In this document: one piece after another, positions 1-9,095 of the stretch | Layout: every line of letters starts with the position of its first letter | How positions within the stretch are numbered: position 1 is the stretch's first letter | Source of the DNA: an uncultured Lachnospiraceae bacterium | GTDB lineage: Bacteria; Bacillota_A; Clostridia; Lachnospirales; Lachnospiraceae | Reading direction: 5' to 3' | Assembly: GCA_947564305.1 (NCBI GenBank) | Contig: CANOBT010000066.1 | Span: 1-29,626, forward strand | DNA: 29,626 bases | The notes under the pieces: generated by a model | What the model was told of the DNA's origin: nothing | What the model saw: only the letters and a program-made list of their open reading frames with translations | Database searches by the model: none | Program-made: the position numbers and the translations under genes

Positions 1-36
1 AGATTCCCAGATATGTTTGAAATCATGATAACACAT
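1..36 (-). CDS. Possible start of next gene (partial, runs off left edge)
   Basis: An ATG at 36 opens a frame that stays open to the window edge (12 codons, beginning MCYHDFKHIWES). No good ribosome binding site precedes it; the nearest purine stretch (AAAGG) is about 18 bases upstream. The same frame is also open back to the TAG stop of the GNAT gene at 70-72, so this could equally be chance. A second ATG in another frame lies at 26. The compact packing of the locus makes a further gene here likely, but its start and identity cannot be given. Confidence 0.25.
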   Translation of the reverse strand, partial: MCYHDFKHIWES

Positions 37-69
37 ACTGTTGTATTTTGTAAAGCCTTTGCTTCCAGA

Positions 70-1137
70 CTAAATGGCATCATAATCTCCCATAGTAAGA
101 AACCAGTCTTGAAACATACCGACATCTTTCATTTTCATCTTATCATTAAGAATCCTTAGAATAACCGGAAATGGCTGAGGTTCCAAAAATTTAGGACATA
201 TAAAATATCCTGCTTTTCTTAATATCTCAGCTTCTTCAAAATGTTTCTGCATCAGGCATCCTGACAGCTCGACTTTTTCCTCCCTAAATTTCCTGACAAC
301 ATGATCAATCAGATATTTTGCTGCCGCTTTTTTTCCTTCCAATATCAAAAAATCTACAATCATGCCACATTGGATGCCGTCAACACATGTTATTCTATAG
401 ATCAGATATCCTACCGGATTTTCACGATCAAATATCATCTTTATTGTATATCCTCTTATTGGAATTTCTAGATACCTCCATAACATATACTGCTTATCCC
501 TGATTCCCATAATGGGATATTTATCCCTGACCATTTTCCAAAATACATCTATAAAATTCATATTACTTTTATCTATCTCCACAATTCGATAACAGTCTGA
601 GCACTTTTCCATACAAGGATCATTACTAAATGACCGATGATCTTCTGCCGGCAAATCAATCCCTATCTTTTTTAAAGCTATTTTGAACGGCGAAAAAATC
701 CTGATGTATAAAGGCATGGTTCCTAACACCTGAAACCCCAGCCTGTTGATAAATCCGCTATAGGAATTCGGATTCGGAAATCCATAACAAAACTGAATAT
801 CTGTATTTTCACACTCCATAAACATACCGGCTGCCAATGTTGTGAATATTTGTTGTCCCCTGTAACTTTCTCTTGTCAATGTATTAAGGGAAAGCACGGC
901 CCGACAATCTCTGCTCTTCACTCGTACCTCAATCGGTATCGTAACATACTGCCCGGCCAAAACATCTTTCTTCGTATCATATGCCAGCTTGATTAATGCA
1001 TTCCCTGCAGGATTCATAAAATATTGATGCTGCAAAAATTCCTCATGCGCAATTTCGGTATTGCCATACTGTTCTTCAATCATCTCTCTCATATCGTCTG
1101 CTTTTTCAGCAGAGTATTCTTTTTGCTCCCACATCAT
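70..1137 (-). CDS. GNAT-family acyltransferase of a polysaccharide locus
   Basis: A 355-residue protein. The segment around residues 83-102 (SLNTLTRESYRGQQIFTTLA) resembles the GNAT acetyl-CoA-binding core: a beta strand, then an R-G-x-x-I/L-type loop entering a helix. It is followed by a strand/loop with 'CYGFPNPNSYSGFINRLGF', typical of GNAT proteins found in surface-polysaccharide clusters. No signal peptide or membrane segment is visible, so it is probably cytoplasmic and acylates an amino- or hydroxyl-sugar on a nucleotide or lipid carrier (inference). Two adjacent ATGs (1137 and 1134) can serve as start; a GAGG at 1142-1145 fits the second slightly better. It lies 28 bases after the deacetylase gene. 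A deacetylase followed by an acyltransferase could swap an N-acetyl group for another acyl group, but that is speculation. Confidence 0.75.
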   Translation of the reverse strand: MMWEQKEYSAEKADDMREMIEEQYGNTEIAHEEFLQHQYFMNPAGNALIKLAYDTKKDVLAGQYVTIPIEVRVKSRDCRAVLSLNTLTRESYRGQQIFTTLAAGMFMECENTDIQFCYGFPNPNSYSGFINRLGFQVLGTMPLYIRIFSPFKIALKKIGIDLPAEDHRSFSNDPCMEKCSDCYRIVEIDKSNMNFIDVFWKMVRDKYPIMGIRDKQYMLWRYLEIPIRGYTIKMIFDRENPVGYLIYRITCVDGIQCGMIVDFLILEGKKAAAKYLIDHVVRKFREEKVELSGCLMQKHFEEAEILRKAGYFICPKFLEPQPFPVILRILNDKMKMKDVGMFQDWFLTMGDYDAI

Positions 1138-1165
1138 AATACCTCAACGACTGCTAATCTTTTCA

Positions 1166-1978
1166 TTAATCCATCTCATTCATAGAAACAAATTCAAAAG
1201 AACTGACAAGCTTGATCAGCTTATTCCGACATCCTCTGATTCCCCAATACTGGATTAGTCTGTCTCTAATCGGCAGGGAAATACGCGGTGTATCCGCATC
1301 TATCTCCCATGGATGAATATACATAATACATGCATGTCCTTTGCAATTCATTATTCTGATACAACCGGAAATAAACCAAAATGGTAAAAACCTAAAATAG
1401 AATCCCCCCGAAAACGGAATATTAACTCCACATATCCGTATTGTAGAAGGCGGAAATTCTTTTAAAAAGCTCTTTTGATTATATTGCCTGGAAGAATAAA
1501 TAAATCTCGGTGCACCGGAAACGCCATATAAGAAATTCTTGAACGGGAAAATACTACTATCATTTTGAAATCCCTCTTCCTGCAAAATTTCCAATGCCCA
1601 AAAAGATTCTTCTCTAATGGACCATGATGGCGCCCTGTAACTCTTTACCGGCATATGTATGATCGATTCCAGAATCTGCTTCGCTTTCCTGACATCCTGT
1701 CTGAATTCTTCTTTCGTTTGCTCATAAATCAGCTGGTGCGCATATCCATGCGACGCAATTTCATGTCCATCCTTTTTTATCCTCAATATCAACTCCGGAT
1801 ATCTTTCTGCAACACACCCCAACACAAAAAAAGTGCAATGTACCTGAGCCTTCCTTAAGATACGCAATAAAACCTTCGTATTCTCAACAACTCTGTTCTC
1901 CGCGCACATCTTATCGATACCGCTTGCTAAATTTGCATGATACCAGTCTTCCAAGTCAACACATAAAACATTCTTCAT
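1166..1978 (-). CDS. Polysaccharide deacetylase, NodB fold, PuuE/DUF3473-like
   Basis: A 270-residue carbohydrate esterase 4-type protein. Motif 1 is VDLEDWYH (Asp8, Glu10, Asp11), motif 2 is ASHGYAHQ (zinc-ligand pair His77/His81), motif 3 is RAPSWSI (Arg115), and a late YIHPWEID fits motif 5. The VDxEDWYH opening and the HPWEID end match the subfamily linked to XrtA/PEP-CTERM exopolysaccharide loci (PuuE-like with a DUF3473 C-terminus). The metal ligands look intact, so an active N-deacetylase is expected. The protein begins directly with the first strand (MKNVLCVDLEDWYH) and has no signal peptide, so it should act in the cytoplasm on a precursor rather than on exported polymer. The start is preceded by a weak GGTGA. 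A gap of 72 bases separates it from the upstream GT4 gene. Confidence 0.88.
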   Translation of the reverse strand: MKNVLCVDLEDWYHANLASGIDKMCAENRVVENTKVLLRILRKAQVHCTFFVLGCVAERYPELILRIKKDGHEIASHGYAHQLIYEQTKEEFRQDVRKAKQILESIIHMPVKSYRAPSWSIREESFWALEILQEEGFQNDSSIFPFKNFLYGVSGAPRFIYSSRQYNQKSFLKEFPPSTIRICGVNIPFSGGFYFRFLPFWFISGCIRIMNCKGHACIMYIHPWEIDADTPRISLPIRDRLIQYWGIRGCRNKLIKLVSSFEFVSMNEMD

Positions 1979-2050
1979 GTTTTCACCAGCCTTTATCGTT
2001 GTCTGTTACATTTTCATTCGCGCAGCAATCACTCTGTGAGTCTCTGTTTG

Positions 2051-3256
2051 CTATGCCAACATAAATAATTTTTCGACTTCCTTCTTATAATCCGTCTGCT
2101 CCTTTTTTGATGCAGCAATAGCATAATCACGCATCTGCTTTGGATGATCAAACAGATCAATAATATTTTCTGCCAGTATTTCCGGGCCGAACCCACAAAT
2201 CCTGCCATCTATTCCATCGCTCACCTGTTCCTGCACTCCATGATGATCTACTGCCAATATAGTACATCCCAACACTTGTGCTTCTTCTATGGCAACACTT
2301 TTTCCCTCATAATGGGCAGTATGTACATACAGATCACACTGTGCATAATAAGGGTATGGATTATCCACCATTCCGAGGAGAAAAAAGCTCTCCTCCACTC
2401 CCATATTCCGAATATGCTCCTGCAGTTTTTTTCTAAGTTCGCCCTCTCCTAATACATACCATCGAAAGCGCTTGCCTTTTCCCTTTAAGATCTTCATTGT
2501 ATTGATCGCTACATCAATTGCTTTCTGTGGAACCAAACGACCTACTGTCAATATCCTAAACCCATCATACTCGTCGGAAAATCCTCCGTTTTCCATAGCC
2601 AGACTAACAATTCTCTCACGATTAATAAAATTATAAAATACCGTAGTCTTCTGCGCACATTCAGGATAAACTGACAAAAACGCTTTCCGCACACTCTTTG
2701 AAACTGTAAAAATATGATCGAATTTCAGGTAACACTCCTCATCCAGCTTTCTGTTATAACCGGCTTTCCTATAATCAATATGTATAAATGCTGCCTTTCG
2801 CCTTGCTTTTACATGGGAAGACACATAATATGCTGATCCCCCTTCCAAATATGCTACTGCAAGATCATATTCTGCTTCCAGGCACTGCCCTCCATCCGAT
2901 AAAATCTTCCATAAGAGCTTATCTATGCGGATATCACCTGCTTTTACCATATCAGTCAGATTCTTTACGAGATAACCCGCCCTTTTAAAGATTGTTCCAC
3001 GAACTGCCATAGCCTTCGCTGTCGTTTTCATCAGCCGTATTTTCCCCTGATGATCAAGCACTGAAACGGGAAAATACACTTTATTGAGTACCTTTACCTC
3101 CTTTGGCAGCTGATCGATCAAATCCCCTTGTCCGGTGAGCACATATAAATGTACCGTATAATCTTGATAGTTTATCTGGTGGAGCAGTTCCAATAAAGCT
3201 TTTTCTGCTCCACCTCCAATCCCAAAGGTGTTGATCACAAACAAAATCGTTTTCAT
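2051..3256 (-). CDS. GT4-family glycosyltransferase
   Basis: A 401-residue GT-B glycosyltransferase. The N-terminus MKTILFVINTFGIGGGAEKA carries the glycine-rich acceptor-side loop of the family. The C-terminal half has a VGRLVPQKAID strand and the nucleotide-binding E-x7-E pair in 'HYEGKSVAIEEA'. The enzyme should move a sugar from a nucleotide donor to a lipid-linked glycan on the cytoplasmic face of the membrane; donor and acceptor cannot be inferred. A longer frame opens at 3283, but GGAGG at 3261-3265 sits four bases before the ATG at 3256, and this ATG overlaps the stop of the preceding GT4 gene (ATGA). Start 3256 is therefore chosen. The E-x7-E segment reads AHYEGKSVAIEEA, a less usual variant of the common EGxPxxxxE form. 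Confidence 0.9.
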   Translation of the reverse strand: MKTILFVINTFGIGGGAEKALLELLHQINYQDYTVHLYVLTGQGDLIDQLPKEVKVLNKVYFPVSVLDHQGKIRLMKTTAKAMAVRGTIFKRAGYLVKNLTDMVKAGDIRIDKLLWKILSDGGQCLEAEYDLAVAYLEGGSAYYVSSHVKARRKAAFIHIDYRKAGYNRKLDEECYLKFDHIFTVSKSVRKAFLSVYPECAQKTTVFYNFINRERIVSLAMENGGFSDEYDGFRILTVGRLVPQKAIDVAINTMKILKGKGKRFRWYVLGEGELRKKLQEHIRNMGVEESFFLLGMVDNPYPYYAQCDLYVHTAHYEGKSVAIEEAQVLGCTILAVDHHGVQEQVSDGIDGRICGFGPEILAENIIDLFDHPKQMRDYAIAASKKEQTDYKKEVEKLFMLA

Positions 3257-4464
3257 TTTTCCTCCGATATAAGACGGATCCATTGATCGACCACATTACT
3301 GATATCCAGATCTTTCCTTCTCTCCAGGCTTTTTTGGCGATAATGCACTCTTTTCTCCTTACTATGCAACAGCATTAAAATGGCCTCGGCCATTTTTCTC
3401 TCTCCATATTCAAGAGACTCAATACCATTGTATTTCTTTCCACTGCATACCGGAATCAATATGCCATATTCCTCCTCCGACACATCCTGCACTCTGTCTC
3501 CCATGACATCTAAAGATGGGGCTAATATCTCCCTGGCTCCCGAGTGCACATCAGCCGCAATACAAGGGATTCCACAGCAGAGTGCCTCTGCCAGCGCATT
3601 GGGATATCCCTCACACAATGATGACAATATAAAAAGATCTGCATTGGCAAGATACCAAAATGGATTCTTCGTCCATCCAACAAAATTTACCTGTTTCTCC
3701 AAACCGTAGAAATTTACCAATCTTGTCAGATAATCTCTCAATTCACCATCACCGACAATCATCAGTGTTGTCTGTGGTTCCTTTCTTATCACCTCAGAAA
3801 AGGCTCTGATCAGATGCCATTGTCCCTTTTGTTCGCTCATTCTGCCTGTTGTAATAATCAGGTACTTACTTTGAAAAGCACGTTCATCTTTTTTTTCGCC
3901 GCTTTCTGGCATAATTTTCATTTCAGTCTCGATCCATTTGTAGTCAAACCCATTCACAATTGCCTGCACTTTGTTCCTGGGCATTCCAAGCTGCTTTAAC
4001 AAACCGGATTTGATTTCTTTCGAAACAGAAACTATTTTATAGGCATAAACATATAAAAATTTTATGAAAATGAAAGATGCTATTCTATCCGTTATTTTGA
4101 CATTCCCCGATACAACGTCACTTCGCAGCGATACAATTGTTTTACAATATTTATTTCCGGATAAAACATTGGATATATTAGAACTGTCCAAAAAGCTTAT
4201 ACAAGCATCATAATTGCCACTCTTTTTAATCTTACGCAAATAGAATGTTCTAGCTATAATGCTCTTCGTAAAATAGAAAACTCCTTTCTTTCTCGGTCGT
4301 GATAGAGACAAGATATTTCCCTTGTATGGAAATTCAATCAAGGACTCATCATTAACCAACAAATCGATATGCCAGTCATCCGGAAAATGCGTCACGATAT
4401 TGGAAAGAGCTCTTTCCGCCCCGCCTCCGCATAATGCTTCAATTACAAATAACACTTTTTTCAT
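3253..4464 (-). CDS. GT4-family glycosyltransferase
   Basis: A 403-residue GT-B enzyme. It opens with MKKVLFVIEALCGGGAERAL, the typical GGGAE loop. The C-terminal Rossmann half starts at TTGRMSEQKGQW and carries the canonical E-x7-E in 'CEGYPNALAEAL', followed by GIPCIAAD. No membrane segment is seen, so it should be a peripheral cytoplasmic glycosyltransferase. AGGTAAG lies just before the ATG. The stop overlaps the start of the next GT4 gene by four bases (ATGA), so the two are almost certainly co-translated and probably add successive sugars. The two are clearly distinct in sequence, so this is not a recent tandem duplication. Confidence 0.9.
   Translation of the reverse strand: MKKVLFVIEALCGGGAERALSNIVTHFPDDWHIDLLVNDESLIEFPYKGNILSLSRPRKKGVFYFTKSIIARTFYLRKIKKSGNYDACISFLDSSNISNVLSGNKYCKTIVSLRSDVVSGNVKITDRIASFIFIKFLYVYAYKIVSVSKEIKSGLLKQLGMPRNKVQAIVNGFDYKWIETEMKIMPESGEKKDERAFQSKYLIITTGRMSEQKGQWHLIRAFSEVIRKEPQTTLMIVGDGELRDYLTRLVNFYGLEKQVNFVGWTKNPFWYLANADLFILSSLCEGYPNALAEALCCGIPCIAADVHSGAREILAPSLDVMGDRVQDVSEEEYGILIPVCSGKKYNGIESLEYGERKMAEAILMLLHSKEKRVHYRQKSLERRKDLDISNVVDQWIRLISEEK
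3257..3268 (-). promoter_or_regulatory. Ribosome binding site deciding the GT4 start at 3256
   Basis: GGAGG (3261-3265 on the opposite strand) lies four bases from the ATG at 3256 and inside the last codons of the upstream gene. It supports translational coupling through the ATGA overlap and argues against the longer frame that opens at 3283. Confidence 0.8.
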
Positions 4465-4493
4465 CTTACCTGCATTCCCTCAAATTCATACGA

Positions 4494-6884
4494 TTAATCA
4501 GTCCTTATTCTTTCATATAAAACATACACTTCATTTTGATATTTGATATCATACTGCTTTGTCAGTCTCTTCAATATTTTCTGATTTCGAATGGAATCAT
4601 AGTTTTCCAAAACAACATAGCACGGACTATCATATACAAACATGTCATCTATTTCCTCTTCTATTTGATCGTTAATCGATACGAATGATTCCTGCGTCTG
4701 ACAGTATTTATGATAAGGCAATAGTCCTGATGCACGAAGCCAATAAGGTCTTGTATTATAATTATACACACTATTACGCTCCTCCACAGGAATCTGTTCC
4801 AGGATCTCAGAAACCCTGTTCGCTGCAATATATCCATAAGTCTCCTTCCAATCTGGTGCGTAATCTTCTATAATATGGGCTAAATTCCCCATAAATGTCT
4901 TTTCCCGCTCAGGCGAATTGAGTCCTAACGCAAAAATCACCCTGCCTCCCTGCATAAACAATAAGCGTCCATTTAACATAAGCATACTCACAATCATTAC
5001 ACTAAAACCAATCTTCTTTATCCTTGAACTTACCTCCCTCTGTTTTTGCATTACTAACCACATATTAGTCAATACTGCCGGAATCATCAATTGATAATAA
5101 TGTAGGTAACCATATCCCAACATCAGCGTACCGACCGTCATCACAGTACTGCAAACAGTAAGCAGACAGCATACCCTGTCACGCTTATGAAGCCAAACAG
5201 ATAAAATTGCCACTCCCAGCAAAATAAATATCAAATTAAATCTTAGAGAGCCATTCCCACGTATTCCATAATAATAATTGAACGTAAATGTAGCATATAA
5301 CATCTCTGAGAGTAAATGCTTCTGCGCATAGTAAATACAAACCGGAAGCACTGTCGCTATAAGTCCTGCCGCAAAGCCAACTGTACATAACAAAACGACG
5401 CGAAACTGTCTGTTATATATCAATTCTATCAATATAACTGCCATAAGGGCACACAAAAACCCGGCATTTGTTATTCTCATAAATGCTAAAAATCCAAATG
5501 AAGCGCCAAAGACAGCCGCATAAAGAAAGACTCTGCTCTCATTCCTGTACACAAATCTACAAAACAGATATAAGCACACAAACAGAACCGACAGGGAATA
5601 TTCCTCACTCAAATTTCCACAGTCCCAGGTAAGCGCTGCCAGAAACAAAAAGCTTAAAGCAGAAACAACCCGAAATCGCAAATGATCTCCACATAAGATA
5701 CAGCAGGTACGATCCGCAAAATATAAGGTAATCCATAGATTCAATATTTGCAGAAAAAAGATCCCTGTCCGCCCATACCATAGAATCTGCCCCAAATACT
5801 CTATCAAAAATAAATACGGCCCTTTATTATCAAATATATCCCTATACATAATCTGCCCTTTTGTCATACTCTGTCCGGCCATCTGAAAAAATGCCGAATC
5901 AGACCCGTAAGAATTGGTTGTTAATGGGCTTGTAGAGATTGAAAAAAAAAGAAGAAACAATATTCCCATTAGAAACATACACGAGTACCATATAGGAACA
6001 TATACCCTTTTTCTCCAGGAGCCTATCCCATCTTTTAATGTATAATAAATTAAACTTGGAAAATAAAGCAAACATGTCAATACAGGATATACCGCATCTT
6101 CCAATAACCGCTGATTCTTTACCATCCTCTTACTTGAAATATATAAAATTGTATCTATCATTTTATATTTTAATTTCTGATCAAGCTTCAGACGTTGCAT
6201 GATGTATGCCTGATAACCATATGGGTTTTCACGAAGTATACTGTCCATTCTTAAGGTATATCCGTCCTCAAGATACTCTGCCCTGTAAAAGCTTTCCTTC
6301 GTAATATACATTACCCCTTCCTGATCCAGGCGATCATATAAATAAGACTCCTTCACAAACTTTTCTCCGTGAAAAACCGGAAATTTATACTTTCTTATGA
6401 CCGAGGTCCGATAAATGAGCATCGCATCTCCCTTTAGTCCATATTTTCTATAGGCGTCATACAAAGTACAGTATTGAACTGCTCCGTTCCAACGCGTGGT
6501 CGTTCTGCCATCCATTCCCTTTTTGGGAGATATAATCCCTATTTTATCGGGATGCTCATTCCATATTGCTATTATTCTTTCAACGCCATCCGCGTTCAAC
6601 GCATCATCAGAGTCCACACAGGTAAACAGCCTTCCCTCTGCCAACTCTACTCCACGATTGTGTGCCTGTGCCTTCCCACTATTCTCCTGCCAAAAATATC
6701 GAATGCAGATTTTCCCTTCCTTCTCCCATTGTTCAACAAGAATTCGCGTATTGTCTACCGATCCGTCATCCACAATCACCCACTCAAATTCCTGACAAGT
6801 CTGCCTGCAAAGAGATTGATACAAAACAGGCAGACAATATGCTCTATTATAGGTCGGCGTAAAAATCGTAAGTTCTGTATTCAT
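4494..6884 (-). CDS. GT2 glycosyltransferase fused to a GT-C-like membrane domain
   Basis: A 796-residue fusion. Residues 1 to about 250 form a GT-A/GT2 domain: FTPTYNRAYCLPVL, the DDGS motif (Asp39-Asp40) and DSDD (91-94) for nucleotide-sugar and metal binding. From about residue 285 the protein is a polytopic membrane protein of about 10 helices. Its first outer loop, NSYGSDSAFFQMAGQ (325-339) then RDIFDNKGPY (348-357), matches the acidic first loop of GT39/ArnT-type transferases that use polyprenyl-phosphate-linked sugars. One polypeptide thus has a cytoplasmic GT2 head and a probable GT-C body acting on the outer face. GAGGGGGT (6888-6895) before the ATG overlaps the previous stop and sets the start. 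The two activities are usually separate proteins. The GT2 call is firm; the GT-C call is an inference from loop motif and topology. Confidence 0.82.
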   Translation of the reverse strand: MNTELTIFTPTYNRAYCLPVLYQSLCRQTCQEFEWVIVDDGSVDNTRILVEQWEKEGKICIRYFWQENSGKAQAHNRGVELAEGRLFTCVDSDDALNADGVERIIAIWNEHPDKIGIISPKKGMDGRTTTRWNGAVQYCTLYDAYRKYGLKGDAMLIYRTSVIRKYKFPVFHGEKFVKESYLYDRLDQEGVMYITKESFYRAEYLEDGYTLRMDSILRENPYGYQAYIMQRLKLDQKLKYKMIDTILYISSKRMVKNQRLLEDAVYPVLTCLLYFPSLIYYTLKDGIGSWRKRVYVPIWYSCMFLMGILFLLFFSISTSPLTTNSYGSDSAFFQMAGQSMTKGQIMYRDIFDNKGPYLFLIEYLGQILWYGRTGIFFLQILNLWITLYFADRTCCILCGDHLRFRVVSALSFLFLAALTWDCGNLSEEYSLSVLFVCLYLFCRFVYRNESRVFLYAAVFGASFGFLAFMRITNAGFLCALMAVILIELIYNRQFRVVLLCTVGFAAGLIATVLPVCIYYAQKHLLSEMLYATFTFNYYYGIRGNGSLRFNLIFILLGVAILSVWLHKRDRVCCLLTVCSTVMTVGTLMLGYGYLHYYQLMIPAVLTNMWLVMQKQREVSSRIKKIGFSVMIVSMLMLNGRLLFMQGGRVIFALGLNSPEREKTFMGNLAHIIEDYAPDWKETYGYIAANRVSEILEQIPVEERNSVYNYNTRPYWLRASGLLPYHKYCQTQESFVSINDQIEEEIDDMFVYDSPCYVVLENYDSIRNQKILKRLTKQYDIKYQNEVYVLYERIRTD

Positions 6885-6893
6885 TTCACCCCC

Positions 6894-9083
6894 TCACAGG
6901 CTGATCTCCTGTTTTTCCATTCCCAAATCATAAGGTTCCTCTATATCCTGCTTAAAATGGTAACATACAAAATTCTCATCTTCGTAGTAAACATTTAATT
7001 TATCTGGATATTTCTGTTCAAAAAGCTTACACCATTCATAAGCTTTCGATTCCAAAATAACACGCCCTCCACTATAAATCTGGTTCAAGCTGCCATACTC
7101 TGACAGATCCTCCTGCGCTGCTGCAGCAGAAATCTCATATACTTCTATTTCATTATCCACACTTTTCCCCAACCAGGCAGGTCCCTGAAAATGATATCGT
7201 TGCCAATATACCAGCGGCTTTTTTTCCACATAAATAAAAACATTTTCTGTAGAAATGGAATACTCTCCTTCTTCGGTCCGATTGATAAATTCTGATATTT
7301 CTTCATGTTCTCCATATAGATCTACCTGACACAATTCTTCCTTCGGAGATATAATGGTATAACTTTTCTCAGGAAACTCTTCAAGAATGGAATTCGTTAC
7401 CATGACTGCCGCCTCATACTCCATTAACTTGCAGTACGGAAACGTATGAAAAACGCCGAGCCAATTGGTTGCTGCATAAACTACACCGACAAGCGCCACA
7501 GACAGCACCTGTAAAATTTGATCTTTTACAGATAAAGCTGCCATGGAAAACAACAAATCGACTGGCATCCATACTACTCCAAGAACAAATACATGCCCTG
7601 AAGAACAGTGTCTGGAACCCGGAATGATCTGTGGAATCCCCAGACCGGATATATTACCGGTAACGACAATAACCATTGAACAGATGGACATCAGAACAAT
7701 TGGCGGATATCCTTTGCAGATCTTTCCGATCTGCTTACCAAATCTTGATCGTCCTATCATACACAGCCCGATAACCAATAAAGTAATTTGAAAGATACGT
7801 CTTCCCCTATCTTCACCATACATTAATTTATATCCATGCCTATAGGTTTCCCGCGCAAGTTTTTCTGCTCTTATTATTCCTCGCGCCAATTTCTGACCGC
7901 TATCTGGTAATTTTTCTATTACTTCCAGATCATCAGCTCCTGGATCCAAAGGACCGTAACTACCATTAGCCGGTCCTTGTACCGCACCATCTGTCACCGT
8001 GGCTGCCTGCAATCCCCAACCGATAGAAGCCTCAAATGGAATCCCGGATATCAACGCACCTATCATTGGCATCATAGCGATCATACACCCCACTGCTGTT
8101 GCCCCGAACAAAGGAACAAAATAGTTAGGCCGTATCATTTTTCTCATATGAAACACCACAAACGAAAGACATAAAATGAATGCCATGATCGTCACATGAA
8201 AATGAATCATGATCGATGCTGCCAATGACATCATAAACAACAGCAGATTATCATCCTGCCATCCTTCTATGCCTTTCTGTTTATCGTACCCCTTCCCTTT
8301 TAAATATTTTATCAGATACAGGGCACATAGAAACTGTGTATAGAGCCCAAATTCCATAGAAAGCGTGGAAGAGAATCGATACATGCTATCCATAAATCTG
8401 TTCGTATCTAATGTCAAATATAATGCCAGCACGAAAATCGGCGAGTACCTCCAGCAAAATACTTCCCTAAGCAGACAATAAACAGAGACAAAAAAAACGA
8501 TTGCATGAATGCACTGCAAAAACTTCACTATGCTATAAATTCGAATGCCAAACAAAGCATTCAAACAATAAATGAAACAATGCATTGCCTCCGGATAAAC
8601 TCCTTCCGGAAAGATTTGCCCTTTGACAAGACTATTAACCCATTCATGATGATGTGACATATCCGGTTGACCATAAGTATGAATTTGAAGTACTCCACAG
8701 GAAAAATAGGCTACTCCAAATAAAACAACAAGAAAGAGAAGCAAACCTTCCACTTTACAATTTCTGATATTACAAAAAACCGTCCCTATATTTTCCAAAA
8801 TATTGTTTTTACTCCTGATCGCCACCCAATACCGGCTGACTGACCACAGAAACACCCCATAAAACGGGATTACGACTACCCACTTATTCAAAACATGAAA
8901 TAAGCCAAGCATCAGTACCACCGTATTCATGATCAAAACTTGAATCGTGACACAAAAGCTAAAACAATACTTTCTATTTTTGTCTTTTAAATGCTTTCTA
9001 AAAACAACACCTGGCCATACAAACATCAGAAACATATATCCTAAAAAAACTTTGCCATATTCTAATACCCAATATGTTTCCAT
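6894..9083 (-). CDS. Large polytopic membrane protein, GT-C or polymerase-like (paralogue A)
   Basis: 729 residues with roughly 11-12 hydrophobic segments up to about residue 570, then a soluble C-terminal domain of about 160 residues. The start at 9083 (METYWVLEYGKVFLGY) is chosen over one at 9143: GAGGGAG lies at 9089-9095, and the paralogue at 16002-18458 begins with the same sequence type. A first long outer loop carries QPDMSHHHEW (139-148) and FPEGVYPEAMHCF (158-170), both shared with the paralogue. An acidic residue in the first outer loop followed by His is reminiscent of GT-C-fold enzymes, but I do not recognise a named family. A lipid-linked sugar transferase or a Wzy-like polymerase are the reasonable options. 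The C-terminal domain (IYVEKKPLVYW) is also shared with the paralogue. Confidence 0.75.
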   Translation of the reverse strand: METYWVLEYGKVFLGYMFLMFVWPGVVFRKHLKDKNRKYCFSFCVTIQVLIMNTVVLMLGLFHVLNKWVVVIPFYGVFLWSVSRYWVAIRSKNNILENIGTVFCNIRNCKVEGLLLFLVVLFGVAYFSCGVLQIHTYGQPDMSHHHEWVNSLVKGQIFPEGVYPEAMHCFIYCLNALFGIRIYSIVKFLQCIHAIVFFVSVYCLLREVFCWRYSPIFVLALYLTLDTNRFMDSMYRFSSTLSMEFGLYTQFLCALYLIKYLKGKGYDKQKGIEGWQDDNLLLFMMSLAASIMIHFHVTIMAFILCLSFVVFHMRKMIRPNYFVPLFGATAVGCMIAMMPMIGALISGIPFEASIGWGLQAATVTDGAVQGPANGSYGPLDPGADDLEVIEKLPDSGQKLARGIIRAEKLARETYRHGYKLMYGEDRGRRIFQITLLVIGLCMIGRSRFGKQIGKICKGYPPIVLMSICSMVIVVTGNISGLGIPQIIPGSRHCSSGHVFVLGVVWMPVDLLFSMAALSVKDQILQVLSVALVGVVYAATNWLGVFHTFPYCKLMEYEAAVMVTNSILEEFPEKSYTIISPKEELCQVDLYGEHEEISEFINRTEEGEYSISTENVFIYVEKKPLVYWQRYHFQGPAWLGKSVDNEIEVYEISAAAAQEDLSEYGSLNQIYSGGRVILESKAYEWCKLFEQKYPDKLNVYYEDENFVCYHFKQDIEEPYDLGMEKQEISL

Positions 9084-9095
9084 ACAAACTCCCTC
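9084..9095 (-). promoter_or_regulatory. Ribosome binding site deciding the start at 9083
   Basis: GAGGGAG (9089-9095, opposite strand) sits five bases before the ATG at 9083 and overlaps the stop codon of the upstream GT4 gene. It fixes the start of the membrane protein and rejects the 20-residue longer frame. Confidence 0.75.

Noticed and set aside
3081..3296. 71-codon minus-strand frame over the GT4 start
   Set aside because: It overlaps the GT4 gene in another frame. The GT4 family motifs and the GGAGG site clearly favour the chosen frame.
6474..6998. 174-codon + strand frame
   Set aside because: It crosses the junction of two well-supported minus-strand genes, has no ribosome binding site and has low-complexity Ile/Ser/Leu composition.
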